From NCBI RefSeq assembly GCF_021602155.1, contig NZ_BQHY01000011.1, positions 62,001 to 126,000 of the forward strand: a DNA stretch of 64,000 nucleotides, in the 5' to 3' direction. Each line of letters begins with the position of its first letter. Position 1 is the first letter of the stretch. This document shows, in pieces, positions 49,498 through 59,633 of this stretch. The DNA comes from Pseudomonas parakoreensis. GTDB taxonomy: Bacteria > Pseudomonadota > Gammaproteobacteria > Pseudomonadales > Pseudomonadaceae. Under the pieces are notes generated by a model. It was given only the letters and a program-made list of their open reading frames with translations, was not told where the DNA came from and searched no databases. The translations under genes were made by a program, and so were the position numbers.

Positions 49498-50070
49498 TCA
49501 ATCATCCGGCATTTCCGGTGGTTTGCTTGGTTTCGCCGGTTTGCTCGCCTTGGCGCCCTTCTCGCCTTTCTTGGCTGCCGGTTCGGCGGCGGTGGCCTTG
49601 GTTTCAGCGACCGTCGGTGCGCTGATTTCCTTTTCGCTGGCCGGCAGTGCATCGACGGTCTCGAAGATTTTCTTCAGGTCCACCGACTTCGCTTCATCGC
49701 CCGAGGCCGAGAGTTTGGTCTCGCCGTCCTTGCCCAGCAGGAACACTTTCGGGTACGCCCCGGCGCCCAGCTTCAGCGAGCGCAACAGGGCCATGGTGTC
49801 CTGCTGGCCGAGATCCTTGCCGTCGAGCTGACCGGCCATATTGAGGATGGTGTAGACCTTGATGTTGCGGTCGGTCACACCTTTCTTGTTCGCCGGATCT
49901 TCCAGCGACTTTTTCAACCCTACCCACACGGGGTCGACGGTGCTTTGTGCGATCACGATCAACGGTCGGGCCCGTCCCATATCCCCGGCTATGGGCGAAT
50001 CGTTGTCAGCGGCGAACAAGGGGCCGGCAATCGCCAGCAAGAGTGTCAGGGTCAGTGACCTGATGAGCAT
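49498..50070 (-). CDS. Exported DUF4174 protein with a Lys/Pro tail
   Basis: 190 residues. A signal peptide (SLTLTLLLAIAGPLFA) precedes a thioredoxin-like DUF4174 domain (~34-140): RPLIVIAQSTVDPVWVGLKK and YPKVFLLGKDGETKLS. A low-complexity Ala/Lys/Pro tail (~150-190) follows. I chose the ATG at 50070 because AAGGAG lies exactly 6 nt upstream; for the ATG two codons earlier the site would touch the start. No thioredoxin C-x-x-C pair is present, so it is not a redox thioredoxin. Confidence 0.82.
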   Translation of the reverse strand: MLIRSLTLTLLLAIAGPLFAADNDSPIAGDMGRARPLIVIAQSTVDPVWVGLKKSLEDPANKKGVTDRNIKVYTILNMAGQLDGKDLGQQDTMALLRSLKLGAGAYPKVFLLGKDGETKLSASGDEAKSVDLKKIFETVDALPASEKEISAPTVAETKATAAEPAAKKGEKGAKASKPAKPSKPPEMPDD

Positions 50071-50279
50071 GCGCATCTCCTTTTGATATCCACGCTCTAA
50101 TGATTGCGCATCGCGGCGATTGTTCCGGACCTGTGCCCGGCAAATATGTTTCGCCTTGTCAGAAGCTTAGGTCAGCCGCGTCATTGCGCAACCGCATCGG
50201 CGTAATCGTGACGCGGATTTGATTACCTTTTATGAGCGCATTAGGCTGGCTGTTCCGCCCATGAAAAGGAGTTCAGCCC

Positions 50280-50753
50280 ATGCACATCGACTACCTGTGC
50301 GATCACCCGCATTTGATTGAGGAACTGGCCGAACTCAATTTCAAGGAATGGGGCGAATTCCGCGACGGCGATACCCTTGAGGCTCGTACCGAACGGATGC
50401 GCGCCGCCTGCGGCAAGGGTGCGGTTCCCAGCGTGGTGGTGGCCATTGAAGACGGCCGATTGCTCGGTGGCGCGCTGCTGATCGACAGCGACATGAAGAT
50501 CCGCCCGCAACTGACGCCGTGGCTGGCGGGGGTTTATGTGAAGGCCGAGGAGCGTGGACGCGGGATTGCTTCGCAACTGGTCAACAGGATCGTCGCCGAG
50601 GCGGCGACGCTGGGAGTGACTGAGTTGTATCTGTACACCGACGCTGCGCAATCGCTGTATGCGGGGTTGGATTGGGAGGTGGTCGAGGATCTGGTCTACG
50701 AGGATTTGCCGGTGACCGTCATGAAATTCAACATCCTTCATACCCCAGTGTAG
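50280..50753 (+). CDS. GNAT family N-acetyltransferase
   Basis: 157 residues. The acetyl-CoA-binding motif A is VYVKAEERGRGIASQLVNRI (~82-101), preceded by a strand (SVVVAIEDGRLLGGALLID). ELYLYTDAAQSLYAGLDWEV (~120-139) is the C-terminal GNAT pattern. AAGGAG lies 8 nt before the ATG. Substrate unknown. Confidence 0.9.
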   Translation: MHIDYLCDHPHLIEELAELNFKEWGEFRDGDTLEARTERMRAACGKGAVPSVVVAIEDGRLLGGALLIDSDMKIRPQLTPWLAGVYVKAEERGRGIASQLVNRIVAEAATLGVTELYLYTDAAQSLYAGLDWEVVEDLVYEDLPVTVMKFNILHTPV

Positions 50754-50833
50754 GAGCTGCCGCAGGCTGCGATCTTTTGATCTTGATCGTAAAAACGAAG
50801 ATCAAAAGATCGCAGCCTTCGGCAGCTCCTACA
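50749..50833. repeat. REP pair, family B
   Basis: GTAGGAGCTGCCGCAGGCTG and its complement between two convergent genes. Confidence 0.9.
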
Positions 50834-51619
50834 TCAGAACGCCAGTTTATAGCCGATCAACAGCAACATGGTCGCCAGACACGGGCGCAGCAATTCATCG
50901 GAAATGCGCCCAGTCAGGTGGCTGCCCAGCCAGATGCCCGGCAGCGAACCCATCAGCAGGAAACCCAGCACGCCCCAATCCATGTTGCCCATGCTCGCGT
51001 GGCCAAGACCCGCAACCAGGGTCAGCGGTACGGCATGGGCAATTTCGGTGCCGACCAGACGGCGGGTTGGCAGCAGCGGATAAAGAATGAACAACGCGAC
51101 CGTGCCGAGGGCGCCGGCGCCGATCGAGGTCAGGGCGACCATGGTGCCGAGGATCAGACCGGTGACCACGGTCATTACGTTCAGGCGCGCGCCGCTCGGG
51201 TTGTAGTTGCCGCCCGCGCGGTTATGGGCGAATTCGAGCAGGCGCTTCTTGAACAGAATCGCCAGCGCGGTGGCGAACAACACCCAGCCCAAGGCTTGCT
51301 TGATGATCGCGTTCATCGCCTCGGGCGCGGTGTGCAGACTGCTGAGAAACCACAAGGTCAGGGCGACTGCCGGCACGCTGCCAAGGGTCAGCCAACCGGT
51401 GATCGCCCAATCGATGTTGTTGTTCTTCTTGTGAACCAGTACGCCACTGGATTTGGTGATGGCCGCGTACAATAGGTCAGTGCCCACCGCGGTTGCCGGG
51501 TTGATACCGAACCACAGCAGGATCGGCGTCATCAACGAACCGCCGCCGACACCGGTCATGCCGACAATAAAACCCACCACCAGCCCGGCGATGACCAGGC
51601 CGAAATTTGCCAATTCCAT
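50834..51619 (-). CDS. TSUP (TauE/SafE) family permease
   Basis: 261 residues with about eight helices. ANFGLVIAGLVVGFIVGMTG and the internally repeated GVGGGSLMTPILLWFGI (N-half) and GAGALGTVALFILYPLLP (C-half) are the TSUP duplicated motif. Members export sulfite or other sulfonated compounds. The ATG at 51619 begins the first helix; a 19-codon extension is unlikely. Substrate unknown. Confidence 0.88.
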   Translation of the reverse strand: MELANFGLVIAGLVVGFIVGMTGVGGGSLMTPILLWFGINPATAVGTDLLYAAITKSSGVLVHKKNNNIDWAITGWLTLGSVPAVALTLWFLSSLHTAPEAMNAIIKQALGWVLFATALAILFKKRLLEFAHNRAGGNYNPSGARLNVMTVVTGLILGTMVALTSIGAGALGTVALFILYPLLPTRRLVGTEIAHAVPLTLVAGLGHASMGNMDWGVLGFLLMGSLPGIWLGSHLTGRISDELLRPCLATMLLLIGYKLAF

Positions 51620-51731
51620 TAAGACGTCCAGAAAAACGACAGGAAAAATCTGGCCCGCAGCATAGCGATTTTTCATATAACCACATATATCGATGCGGTC
51701 TATCGTTATGCCCGATTCCTACATCTAACAC

Positions 51732-51815
51732 TGTAGGAGCTGCCGGAGGCTTCGATCTTTTGATCTTGATTAAAAGACAAAATCAAAAGATCGCAGCCTC
51801 CGGCAGCTCCTACAC
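51732..51815. repeat. REP pair, family B
   Basis: GTAGGAGCTGCCGGAGGCTT and its complement, one substitution from the family form, between two minus-strand genes. Confidence 0.88.
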
Positions 51816-51827
51816 TGGAGGTGTGGT

Positions 51828-53042
51828 TCAGTGCACGCGCCGGCCCGGCTTGAAACTGTGATGCCGGTTGATCCACACCGTTGCCAGCGCAATCAGCGAC
51901 AGGATCAACAGCGCCCACGGAAACGACATTGCCCCCGCCTGATCCAGCAGCAACCCGCCAAACAGGCCGCCGCCGGCAATTGCCACGTTCCAGGACGTGG
52001 TGAGCATCGCCTGCACCACGTCCACATGCTCGCCAGCCGAATCCGCCGCAGCCGTCAGCAGCAACGTTGCCGAGCCGCCAAATGACAGGCCCCACACGGC
52101 CGTGCAGGTGTAGATCAGCCACGGCGACGCAGACATCAGCGCCAGCACCAGTGCAGTCACGGCAAATGCCGCGAGGCTGATCAGGGTCAGCCAGCGCAGC
52201 CAGCGATCCACCAGCAAACCGATAATCCAGATCCCGACCAGCGAACACAGGCCGAACACCAGCAGCACCAGATCGACGCGCTCGGCCAATCCGGCTTGCA
52301 TCAGGAAAGGCGCAATGTAGGTGTAGAGAATGTTGTGCCCGAGCATCCAGGTCAGCACCACGAACAGCACCGGCCGCACGCCCGGCAGGCGCAATGACTG
52401 CAGCAACGGCAGGCGCTCGGCGCTGGCCTGGCCCGGACGATCAGGCACCGCCAGCACAATCCACGCCGCCAGCACCAATGCCAGCGCCGACATGATCCCG
52501 AACGACGCACGCCAGCCGATCAGGTTACCCAGCCACGTCCCCGCCGGGGTACCCAGCGACAGCGCCACCGGGGTACCCAGCATCGCGATTGCCAGCGCCC
52601 GCCCCTGCTGGTGCACCGGCACGATCCCGCGGGCGTACCCGGCCATGATGCCCCACGACAGTCCTGCGGCCATCCCGGCGAGAAAGCGCGACGCGAGGGT
52701 CAGGCCGTAATGGCTGGAGAACGTGGTCACAGTGTTGAACAGCAGGAAACCACCGACCGTCATCAGCAGCACCCGGCGCCGTGGCCAGCCCCGGGTGGCC
52801 ACGGTCAACGGAATCGCCGCGACAATCGAACCCAGCGCATACAGCGTCACCAGTTGCCCGGCGAGCACTTCACTGACTCCGAGCCCGGCGCCGATCTGCG
52901 GCAGCAGCCCGGCCGGCAGAGTTTCGGTGAGGATGGCGATGAAGCCGGTCATGGCGAACGCCAGTAACGCGGCGTACGGCAGTTTTTCTGTACGGGCGAC
53001 GCGGTCGATGCGGTTGAAGTCGGTGCTTGCGGAGTCGGTCAT
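51828..53042 (-). CDS. MFS transporter of the DHA1 efflux type
   Basis: 404 residues, 12 helices. FIAILTETLPAGLLPQIGAG (~34-53) and SRFLAGMAAGLSWGIMAGYA (~117-136) are DHA1 drug/sugar efflux features. A 20-residue charged N-terminus precedes the first helix. It lacks an adjacent regulator. Substrate unknown. Confidence 0.85.
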   Translation of the reverse strand: MTDSASTDFNRIDRVARTEKLPYAALLAFAMTGFIAILTETLPAGLLPQIGAGLGVSEVLAGQLVTLYALGSIVAAIPLTVATRGWPRRRVLLMTVGGFLLFNTVTTFSSHYGLTLASRFLAGMAAGLSWGIMAGYARGIVPVHQQGRALAIAMLGTPVALSLGTPAGTWLGNLIGWRASFGIMSALALVLAAWIVLAVPDRPGQASAERLPLLQSLRLPGVRPVLFVVLTWMLGHNILYTYIAPFLMQAGLAERVDLVLLVFGLCSLVGIWIIGLLVDRWLRWLTLISLAAFAVTALVLALMSASPWLIYTCTAVWGLSFGGSATLLLTAAADSAGEHVDVVQAMLTTSWNVAIAGGGLFGGLLLDQAGAMSFPWALLILSLIALATVWINRHHSFKPGRRVH

Positions 53043-53109
53043 GACAGGTGCAGCTCCCTTTTGAGCTAATTTTTATTTGAAACTGTATACAACTTACACC
53101 ACCAACCCC

Positions 53110-53195
53110 TGTAGGAGCTGCCGCAGGCTGGAATCTTTTGACTTGGTTTTTTAAGATCCAGGTCAAAAGATCGCAGCCTGCGGCAGCTCCTACAG
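53110..53195. repeat. REP pair, family B
   Basis: GTAGGAGCTGCCGCAGGCTG and its complement, directly after the lipoprotein stop (minus strand). Confidence 0.88.
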
Positions 53196-53198
53196 GGT

Positions 53199-53948
53199 TC
53201 ACTGCACCGGGAGGAAATTCAGGAACAGCAGGCTCTGCGCGTAATTCAGGCCAATACGCCGGTAACGCTCATCGAGCATCTGCGTCAGCAAGTCGAGTCG
53301 CGCGACGATCTTGCCGAATTCGGTGGCGAAGCTCAGGTTGCTGCCCTCCTCCGAGATTTCATTGGAGAACAGCAGCGGCTGGCCTTCCTTGTTCTGGCGC
53401 TGGGCCAGGATCCACGTGGCTTTCTCGATGTTACGCGCGGCGTTGTGGACGAAGGTCGGGTTGATTGCGTCGGTCATGTAGAACTCGACACGGTTGCCAT
53501 GAGCGGTGACCAGCATGCTGCCGATGGCATAGATGAAGGCGCCGACCCGATCCCCGAGAAACTCCGGACTCATCGCATAGCTGAGCGCCGCCAGATCCTT
53601 GCGCCCGCCCAAAACCGGCAACGGTTGCTGCTGCTCGACCGCCAGGCGCACCTGTTTCACCGCGGTGTTGATGTCGAGGAACCCAGACTTGCGCAGTTCT
53701 TCCGGGTTGCGCAAATACAGCTTGCCCATCAACCGATAAAGACTGTTGAGGTTGTCGCGCATCGCCAATGTGGCCATGCGGTCGACGCTGGTCTGCAGGA
53801 ATTCCTGCGGTTGACCGTCACGCATCTGAGCGATGAAACCGTTGCCGGTCTGGTGCGTGCAACCGCTGACAAACAGCGATGACAGACAGGCCAGCAGCAG
53901 ACACGGGCGGCGAACAAATCGGATGATCGGGTGAAAAGCTCTCGGCAT
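53199..53948 (-). CDS. Hypothetical lipoprotein, 249 residues
   Basis: From the ATG at 53948; GAGAA lies upstream. The signal (RRPCLLLACLSSLFVSGC) ends in a lipobox Cys. The mature part is mostly helical (SVDRMATLAMRDNLNSLYRL, FGKIVARLDLLTQMLDERYR). I do not recognise a domain. It is probably a single gene. The 357 bp upstream hold a REP pair and no gene. Confidence 0.75.
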   Translation of the reverse strand: MPRAFHPIIRFVRRPCLLLACLSSLFVSGCTHQTGNGFIAQMRDGQPQEFLQTSVDRMATLAMRDNLNSLYRLMGKLYLRNPEELRKSGFLDINTAVKQVRLAVEQQQPLPVLGGRKDLAALSYAMSPEFLGDRVGAFIYAIGSMLVTAHGNRVEFYMTDAINPTFVHNAARNIEKATWILAQRQNKEGQPLLFSNEISEEGSNLSFATEFGKIVARLDLLTQMLDERYRRIGLNYAQSLLFLNFLPVQ

Positions 53949-54160
53949 GAATTCTCGAACGGGCACATTCCTGCGCGGCGGGCGTCGCCGCATCCTGGCC
54001 ATGGATAGAGCCGGCAATTGCAAAAAAGTGCAGTGGCGGATCTGCCCGGTTGATCGGCGGCGAATGAGCGCCAAGCCAATTAGTCAGTCTTTATTGTTGA
54101 AATATACGATCAATCAGCTATAAATCTCCTTAAACAACCAAAATAGATTGACTAGTTACC

Positions 54161-54259
54161 TGTAGGAGCTGCCGAAGGCTGCGATCTTTTGACCTTCGTT
54201 TTTAGAATCAAGATCAAAAGATCGTCCGAACGCGGCCCGAGCCTGCGGCAGCTCCTACA
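54161..54259. repeat. REP pair, family B, with an interrupted arm
   Basis: The left arm is normal. In the right arm, 16 bases (54224-54239, TCCGAACGCGGCCCGA) stand where other copies have CA. The flanks GATCAAAAGATCG and GCCTGCGGCAGCTCCTAC are otherwise intact. Confidence 0.85.
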
Positions 54260-54306
54260 GGGGAATTGTGGTGTTTTCAAAACAACAACAAAAAGGAAGG
54301 TCAACC

Positions 54307-55455
54307 ATGCTTCAATCCCGTCACCTGCTTTCCGGCCTCGGACTGTCCCTGATGATCGCCACCCTCTCCGCCAACGCAGCCGGCCTGAGCGCCGAACACA
54401 AAGCCTTTGGCAAAACCAATGACGGCACGCCCGTCGAGCAATACATCCTGCGCAACAGCCACGGCATGCAGGCGACCGTCATCACCTACGGCGCCACCTT
54501 GCAATCGCTGCTAGTACCGGACAAACACGGCAAAGCCGCTGACGTGGTGCTCGGTTTCGACGATGTCCAGGGTTACCAGAAAGGCACGGCGTATTTCGGC
54601 GCGACCATCGGCCGCTTCGGCAATCGCCTGGCCGAGGGTGCATTCGCACTCGACGGCAAGCGCTATCAAGTGCCGCAGAACGACAAGTCCAACGCCTTGC
54701 ATGGCGGCACCCAGGGTTTCGACAAGAAAGTCTGGAAAGCGCAGGAAACCAAGGACAAGGATTCAGTCGGCGTGACCCTCACCTATCTGTCGGCGGACGG
54801 TGAAATGGGCTTCCCCGGCAATCTCACCACCGAAGTGACCTACCGCCTGACCGACAACAACGAGTTGCGCATCGACTACAAGGCCAGCACCGATAAACCG
54901 ACGGTGCTCAACCTGACCAACCACAGCTACTTCAACCTCGCCGGTGCCGGCAATGGCGACATCCTCAAGCAGGTGGCCACCTTGCACGCCAGCCATTACA
55001 CCCCGGTCACCGGCAAACTGATCCCGACCGGCGAACTGGCGTCCGTGGCCGGCACGCCGATGGACTTCACCCGGCCCACTGCCATCGGCACGCACATCAA
55101 GGCTGATCACCCGCAGCTGAAATTCGCCGAACCGAAACAGGGCGGCTTTGATTTCAACTGGGTGCTGGACACAAAAGGTGATGTGAGCAAAGTTGCCGCC
55201 GAGGTCAGTGATCCGCAATCCGGACGGCATCTGCAGCTGTTCACCAGCGAGCCAGGCGTGCAGTTCTACACCAGCAACTTCCTCGACGGCACGGTCAAAG
55301 GCAAGGGCGGCAAGGTCTATCCGCACTGGGGCGCGTTTACCCTGGAAACGCAGCACTATCCGGATGCGCCGAATCAGCCGGACTTCCCGAGCACGCGGCT
55401 GGATCCGGGGCAGACTTATAGCCATAGCGTGGTGTTGAAGTTCTCCGCGAAATAA
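54307..55455 (+). CDS. galM: Exported aldose 1-epimerase (galactose mutarotase)
   Basis: 382 residues. A signal peptide (LLSGLGLSLMIATLSANA) sends it to the periplasm. The family catalytic His lies in NLTNHSYFNLAG (~208-219), with the Arg in IGRFGNRLAEGAF and the C-terminal Glu in ALETQHYPDAPNQPDFP. It interconverts the anomers of sugars. Family members are often cytoplasmic, so the signal peptide is notable. The ATG at 54307 follows AAGGAAGG. Confidence 0.9.
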   Translation: MLQSRHLLSGLGLSLMIATLSANAAGLSAEHKAFGKTNDGTPVEQYILRNSHGMQATVITYGATLQSLLVPDKHGKAADVVLGFDDVQGYQKGTAYFGATIGRFGNRLAEGAFALDGKRYQVPQNDKSNALHGGTQGFDKKVWKAQETKDKDSVGVTLTYLSADGEMGFPGNLTTEVTYRLTDNNELRIDYKASTDKPTVLNLTNHSYFNLAGAGNGDILKQVATLHASHYTPVTGKLIPTGELASVAGTPMDFTRPTAIGTHIKADHPQLKFAEPKQGGFDFNWVLDTKGDVSKVAAEVSDPQSGRHLQLFTSEPGVQFYTSNFLDGTVKGKGGKVYPHWGAFTLETQHYPDAPNQPDFPSTRLDPGQTYSHSVVLKFSAK

Positions 55456-55463
55456 CACCGGCC

Positions 55464-55557
55464 TTGTGGTGAGGGGATTTATCCCCGATGGGTTGCGCAG
55501 CAACCCTGCTTCTTGGGGGCGCTGCGCGCCCATCGGGGATAAATCCCCTCGCCACAA
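55464..55557. repeat. REP pair, family C
   Basis: GTGAGGGGATTTATCCCCGA and CGGGGATAAATCCCCTCGCC arms, between galM and the aldo/keto reductase gene. Confidence 0.88.
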
Positions 55558-55645
55558 CCCCGATCCACTCCTTTCTGGAGGCCATTGGAACCCCTGCGCT
55601 ATCCTGCTGCCCACTAAGGTATGACCATCAGCACAGGAGGTTTGA

Positions 55646-56467
55646 ATGCGTACCCTTGAACTGGCAGGCGTGCAGGTTCCAGTGATCGGCCAAGGCACCT
55701 GGCGCATGGGCGAAGACCGCTCGGCGCACTCGCGTGAAGTGTCCGCGCTGCGCCAAGGCATCGAACTGGGCATGACCCTCATCGATACCGCAGAAATGTA
55801 CGCCGAAGGCGGTGCCGAAACTGTCGTCGGCGAAGCCATCGCGGGCCTGCGCGATCAGGTGTTTCTGGTGAGCAAGGTCTATCCGCACAACGCCAGCCGC
55901 AAAGGTATCCCGCAAGCCTGCGAACGCAGTCTGCGCCGGCTCGGCACCGATTACATCGAACTCTATCTGCTGCATTGGCGCGGCCAGTATCCGCTGGAGG
56001 AAACCGTCGAAGCCTTCGAACGCCTGCGCGAGGACGGCAAGATTGGCCGTTGGGGCGTGTCGAATTTTGATGTCGATGATCTCGAAGAACTGTCTTCCCC
56101 GGCCTGTGCGACCAATCAGGTGCTGTACAACCTGGAAGAGCGCGGCGTCGAATTCGATCTGCTGCCATGGTGCCAGCAGCAACGCATGCCATTGATGGCG
56201 TACTGCCCGATCGGTCAGGGCGGTGCGATGCTGGCTGAACCGGTGCTGAACACGATTGCCACTCGTCACAACGTTAGCCCGGCACAGGTTTCACTGGCGT
56301 GGATTCTGCGCCAGGATGGTGTGATTGCGATTCCCAAGGCTGTGCGACCGGAACACGTGCAACTCAATGCACAAGCGGCGCAGTTGCAACTGGATGCCGG
56401 GGATCTGGCGGCGCTGGATCAGGTATTCAAAGCGCCACAACGCAAGCAACGGCTGGCGATGGTCTGA
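55646..56467 (+). CDS. Aldo/keto reductase
   Basis: 273 residues, NADPH-dependent TIM barrel. The tetrad is Asp and Tyr in LIDTAEMYAEGG (~47-58), Lys in FLVSKVYPHN (~72-81) and His in ELYLLHWRGQYP (~106-117). The C-terminal AIPKAVRPEHVQLN (~231-244) binds the adenosine phosphate. AGGAGG lies 6 nt before the ATG. The DUF1810 gene follows after 28 bp, probably in the same transcript. Confidence 0.92.
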   Translation: MRTLELAGVQVPVIGQGTWRMGEDRSAHSREVSALRQGIELGMTLIDTAEMYAEGGAETVVGEAIAGLRDQVFLVSKVYPHNASRKGIPQACERSLRRLGTDYIELYLLHWRGQYPLEETVEAFERLREDGKIGRWGVSNFDVDDLEELSSPACATNQVLYNLEERGVEFDLLPWCQQQRMPLMAYCPIGQGGAMLAEPVLNTIATRHNVSPAQVSLAWILRQDGVIAIPKAVRPEHVQLNAQAAQLQLDAGDLAALDQVFKAPQRKQRLAMV

Positions 56468-56495
56468 GTCGCTGGCCGTTGGCGAGGGCTTCGTC

Positions 56496-56966
56496 ATGAG
56501 AAGCACTGATCAGTACGATCCGTTCAATCTGCAGCGTTTCGTCCAGGCGCAGGACCCGGTGTTCGAACGGGTTCAGCGCGAACTCGATGAAGGGCGCAAA
56601 CGCAGTCACTGGATGTGGTTTGTGTTCCCGCAGTTCGCCGGGCTGGGTGGCAGCGAGATGTCCCGGCGTTACGCCATTCAATCCGCCGAAGAGGCGCAGG
56701 CCTATCTGGCCCACGATCTGCTTGGCGCACGGCTGCGCACCTGCACGCAACTGGTGCTGAACATCCGTCAGCGCTCGATAGCCGAAATTTTCGGCCACCC
56801 CGACGACCTGAAATTCCACTCCTCGATGACCCTGTTTGCGCAGTTCAGCGCCGACGACTGCCCGTTCGCTCAGGCGCTGGAGCGCTACTTCCATGGCATC
56901 CTTGACGAATGGACGTTGCAGCTACTGGACTCAAAACAGGCCCAGTTGCCCCCCGATCAGGGTTGA
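56496..56966 (+). CDS. DUF1810 family protein
   Basis: 156 residues. [20 protein letters not shown] and [20 protein letters not shown] (~37-56) are the DUF1810 hallmark; [12 protein letters not shown] ends the conserved part. Function unknown; some homologues are calpastatin-like by name only. Its last 36 bases overlap the end of the convergent polB gene. Confidence 0.88.
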   Translation: MRSTDQYDPFNLQRFVQAQDPVFERVQRELDEGRKRSHWMWFVFPQFAGLGGSEMSRRYAIQSAEEAQAYLAHDLLGARLRTCTQLVLNIRQRSIAEIFGHPDDLKFHSSMTLFAQFSADDCPFAQALERYFHGILDEWTLQLLDSKQAQLPPDQG

Positions 56967-59294
56967 AAAATCGTCATCGACGAACGGCAGAATCGCATCC
57001 GCCACCGGTTGCAGCTGGCGAGTGATGTAGTGGTCGTAGTCGATGGCGGCGCGGCGCACTTCCAGCGGTTCCGGCCCGGCGAGAGTGATGACGTAACTGA
57101 TCCAGCCGCCATTCTGGTACTGCCGTGGGCGACCCTGCTGCGCGTTGTAATCATCGGCCAGCCGCGCCGCCCGCACGTGCGGCGGCACGTTGCGTTCGTA
57201 GTCGTCGAGGGTGCGGCGCAGGCGCTTGCGGTAGACCAGTCGTTCATCGAACTCGCCAGCCAGAGTCTTGCGCACGTAATCACGCACGTAATCCTGATAC
57301 GGCCTGCGCTGGAAGATCCGTTCGTAGAGCTCCTGCTGAAATTGCCGGGCCAGCAGCGACCAGTCGGTGCGCACGGTTTCCAGGCCTTTGTAGACCATTT
57401 CTTCACTGCCGTCGGCGCGGGTCACCAGTCCGGCGTAGCGCTTCTTGCTGCCCTCCTCGGCGCCGCGAATGGTCGGCATCAGAAAGCGTTTGTAGTGAGT
57501 TTCGTATTGCAATTCGAGGGCGCTTTGCAGACCGTATGCTTCCCGCACGTGCTCGCGCCACCAGTCGTTGACGTGCTTGACCAGCGCTTGGCCGATCTGC
57601 GCCGCCTCCTCCTGACCGTGCGGCCGGCGCAGCCAGACGAAGGTCGAATCGGTGTCGCCGTAGATCACCGCATGGCCCTGCGCTTCGATGAGCTGGCGCG
57701 TGCGCAGCATGATCTCGTGGCCGCGCAAGGTAATCGACGACGCCAGACGCGTATCGAAAAACCGGCAGCCACTGGAACCGAGCACACCGTAGAACGCGTT
57801 CATGATGATCTTCAGCGCCTGCGACAGTGGCGCGTTGTGCTCGCGTTTGGCGGTCTCGCGACCTTCGGCGACCCGCGCGACAATCGACGGCAGGCAATGC
57901 CGGGTGCGCGAGAAACGCGCGCCGCGAAAACCCGGAACCGAATCGGCATCGTCCGGGTGCTGCAAACCTTCGATCAGCCCCACCGGGTCGATCAGAAAGG
58001 TGCGGATGATCGACGGATACAGGCTCTTGTAATCGAGCACCAGCACCGACTCGTACAGCCCCGGCTGTGAATCCATGACGAAGCCGCCCGGGCTGGCCTG
58101 TGGCGGATTGGTGCCCAGGTTCGGCGCTACGAAACCCTGACGGTGCATCAGCGGCATGTACAAATGGGTAAACGCCGCCACCGAGCCGCCGCTGCGGTCC
58201 GCCGGCAGGCCAGTGACGCTGGCGCGCTCGAGCAAAAACGTCAGCAGTTCGGTTTTGGCGAAGATCCGCGTGACCAGTTCGCAGTCCTTGAGGTTGTACT
58301 TGGCCAGCGCCGGTTTGTCCTCGGCGAACATGCGGTTGATTTCGTCCATGCGCTGGTATGGGTTGTCGATCGCCTTGCCCTCGCCAAGCAAGGTCTGGGC
58401 GACGTTTTCCAGGCTGAACGAAGGGAAACTCCAGGTCGCCGAACGCAGCGATTCGATGCCGTCGATGATCAGCCGCCCTGCTGCCGAAGCAAAGAAATGC
58501 GTGCGACTGCCGTGTTCGCGCCATTGCATCTCTTCACCGCCACGGCCGATTTTCAGCGGCACGCCGAGGCGCCGCGCGTGTTCGTGGAGGACGCGCAGGT
58601 CGAACTGCACGACGTTCCAGCCGATGATCGCGTCGGGGTCGTGGAGGGCGAACCAGTCGTTGAGCTTTTTGAGAAGGACGGTGCGCGAATCGCAGTATTC
58701 GAGATCGAAGTCGACAATGCTCGCATCACCGTTCGGTGCGCCGAGCATGTACACCTGACGCTGGCCGCAGCCTTCCAGGGCAATGGAATACAGCTCGCCG
58801 GTTTCGGTAGTTTCGATGTCCAGCGATACCAGACGCAGTTGCGGTCGGTAGTTGGGGTCGGGTTTCAGTTGGGCATTGAGCAAGACGCCGCCGTCATCGG
58901 CACTGCCACTGAACAGCACCGGCGCGGTGATGAAGCGCTCCATCAGGTAGCGTTCCGGCGGGCGCACGTCGGCTTCAAAGACGTCGACCCCGGCGCGGTT
59001 GAGCGCGGTTTCCAGGCGCATCAATTGACCGTGTTGCTGGCAATACAGGCCCAGCACCGGACGATGCTCGAAATCCTGCAGGGCCAGCGGGCGCAGCTCG
59101 ACATTCTTTTCATCGTGCAGCAGACGTTCGGCTGCTTCGCGTTGTGCAGCGGGGATAAACGCCACTGACGTCTGCGGCGCCAGACGCACACGGCGCGGTC
59201 CGGCGTCAGTCGCCAGCCAGAACTCGACTTCGGTGCCGGCCGGGGTGTCGCGCCAATGCCGGGTCAGGACGAAGCCCTGCTGTAAATCCACCAC
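56931..59294 (-). CDS. polB: DNA polymerase II (family B)
   Basis: 787 residues, the PolB length. The 3'-5' exonuclease has [13 protein letters not shown] and a later [10 protein letters not shown]; the polymerase has [10 protein letters not shown] (motif A), [14 protein letters not shown] (motif B) and [10 protein letters not shown] (motif C, catalytic Asp pair). It is used in translesion synthesis and replication restart; in E. coli it is SOS-induced. I did not find a clear LexA box in the 338 bp upstream, which are mostly a REP pair. Confidence 0.96.
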   Translation of the reverse strand: MVDLQQGFVLTRHWRDTPAGTEVEFWLATDAGPRRVRLAPQTSVAFIPAAQREAAERLLHDEKNVELRPLALQDFEHRPVLGLYCQQHGQLMRLETALNRAGVDVFEADVRPPERYLMERFITAPVLFSGSADDGGVLLNAQLKPDPNYRPQLRLVSLDIETTETGELYSIALEGCGQRQVYMLGAPNGDASIVDFDLEYCDSRTVLLKKLNDWFALHDPDAIIGWNVVQFDLRVLHEHARRLGVPLKIGRGGEEMQWREHGSRTHFFASAAGRLIIDGIESLRSATWSFPSFSLENVAQTLLGEGKAIDNPYQRMDEINRMFAEDKPALAKYNLKDCELVTRIFAKTELLTFLLERASVTGLPADRSGGSVAAFTHLYMPLMHRQGFVAPNLGTNPPQASPGGFVMDSQPGLYESVLVLDYKSLYPSIIRTFLIDPVGLIEGLQHPDDADSVPGFRGARFSRTRHCLPSIVARVAEGRETAKREHNAPLSQALKIIMNAFYGVLGSSGCRFFDTRLASSITLRGHEIMLRTRQLIEAQGHAVIYGDTDSTFVWLRRPHGQEEAAQIGQALVKHVNDWWREHVREAYGLQSALELQYETHYKRFLMPTIRGAEEGSKKRYAGLVTRADGSEEMVYKGLETVRTDWSLLARQFQQELYERIFQRRPYQDYVRDYVRKTLAGEFDERLVYRKRLRRTLDDYERNVPPHVRAARLADDYNAQQGRPRQYQNGGWISYVITLAGPEPLEVRRAAIDYDHYITRQLQPVADAILPFVDDDFSTLIGGQLGLF

Positions 59295-59357
59295 TGCAAC
59301 CTCAGGAATTGAATCAGAGGGGCATTCTACGCTGCCATTCAGGGGATAACCCCATAC

Positions 59358-59493
59358 CCTGTGGCGAGGGGATTCATCCCCGATGGCCTGCGTAGCGGGC
59401 CCAAAACCATCCAGTGATATGTGTCAGAAAAATCCGGCTTCATGAGTTTGGGGCTACTTCGCAGCCCATCGGGGATAAATCCCCTCACCACAA
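59358..59493. repeat. REP pair, family C
   Basis: GGCGAGGGGATTCATCCCCG and CGGGGATAAATCCCCTCACC with a longer, unrelated spacer; it fills most of the polB-CBS gene gap. Confidence 0.85.
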
Positions 59494-59633
59494 GGTTTCC
59501 CTTCGCGCAGGCTCAGGGGTAGGTATTTTCGGCAAATGACGTTTTTTGCGTGCTATCTGTCGCTTTGCCACCTTGCCCTGCGCGCCAGCGTCTACGATGC
59601 TTGGAGAACAACGACAACACCTGAGTAACCACC

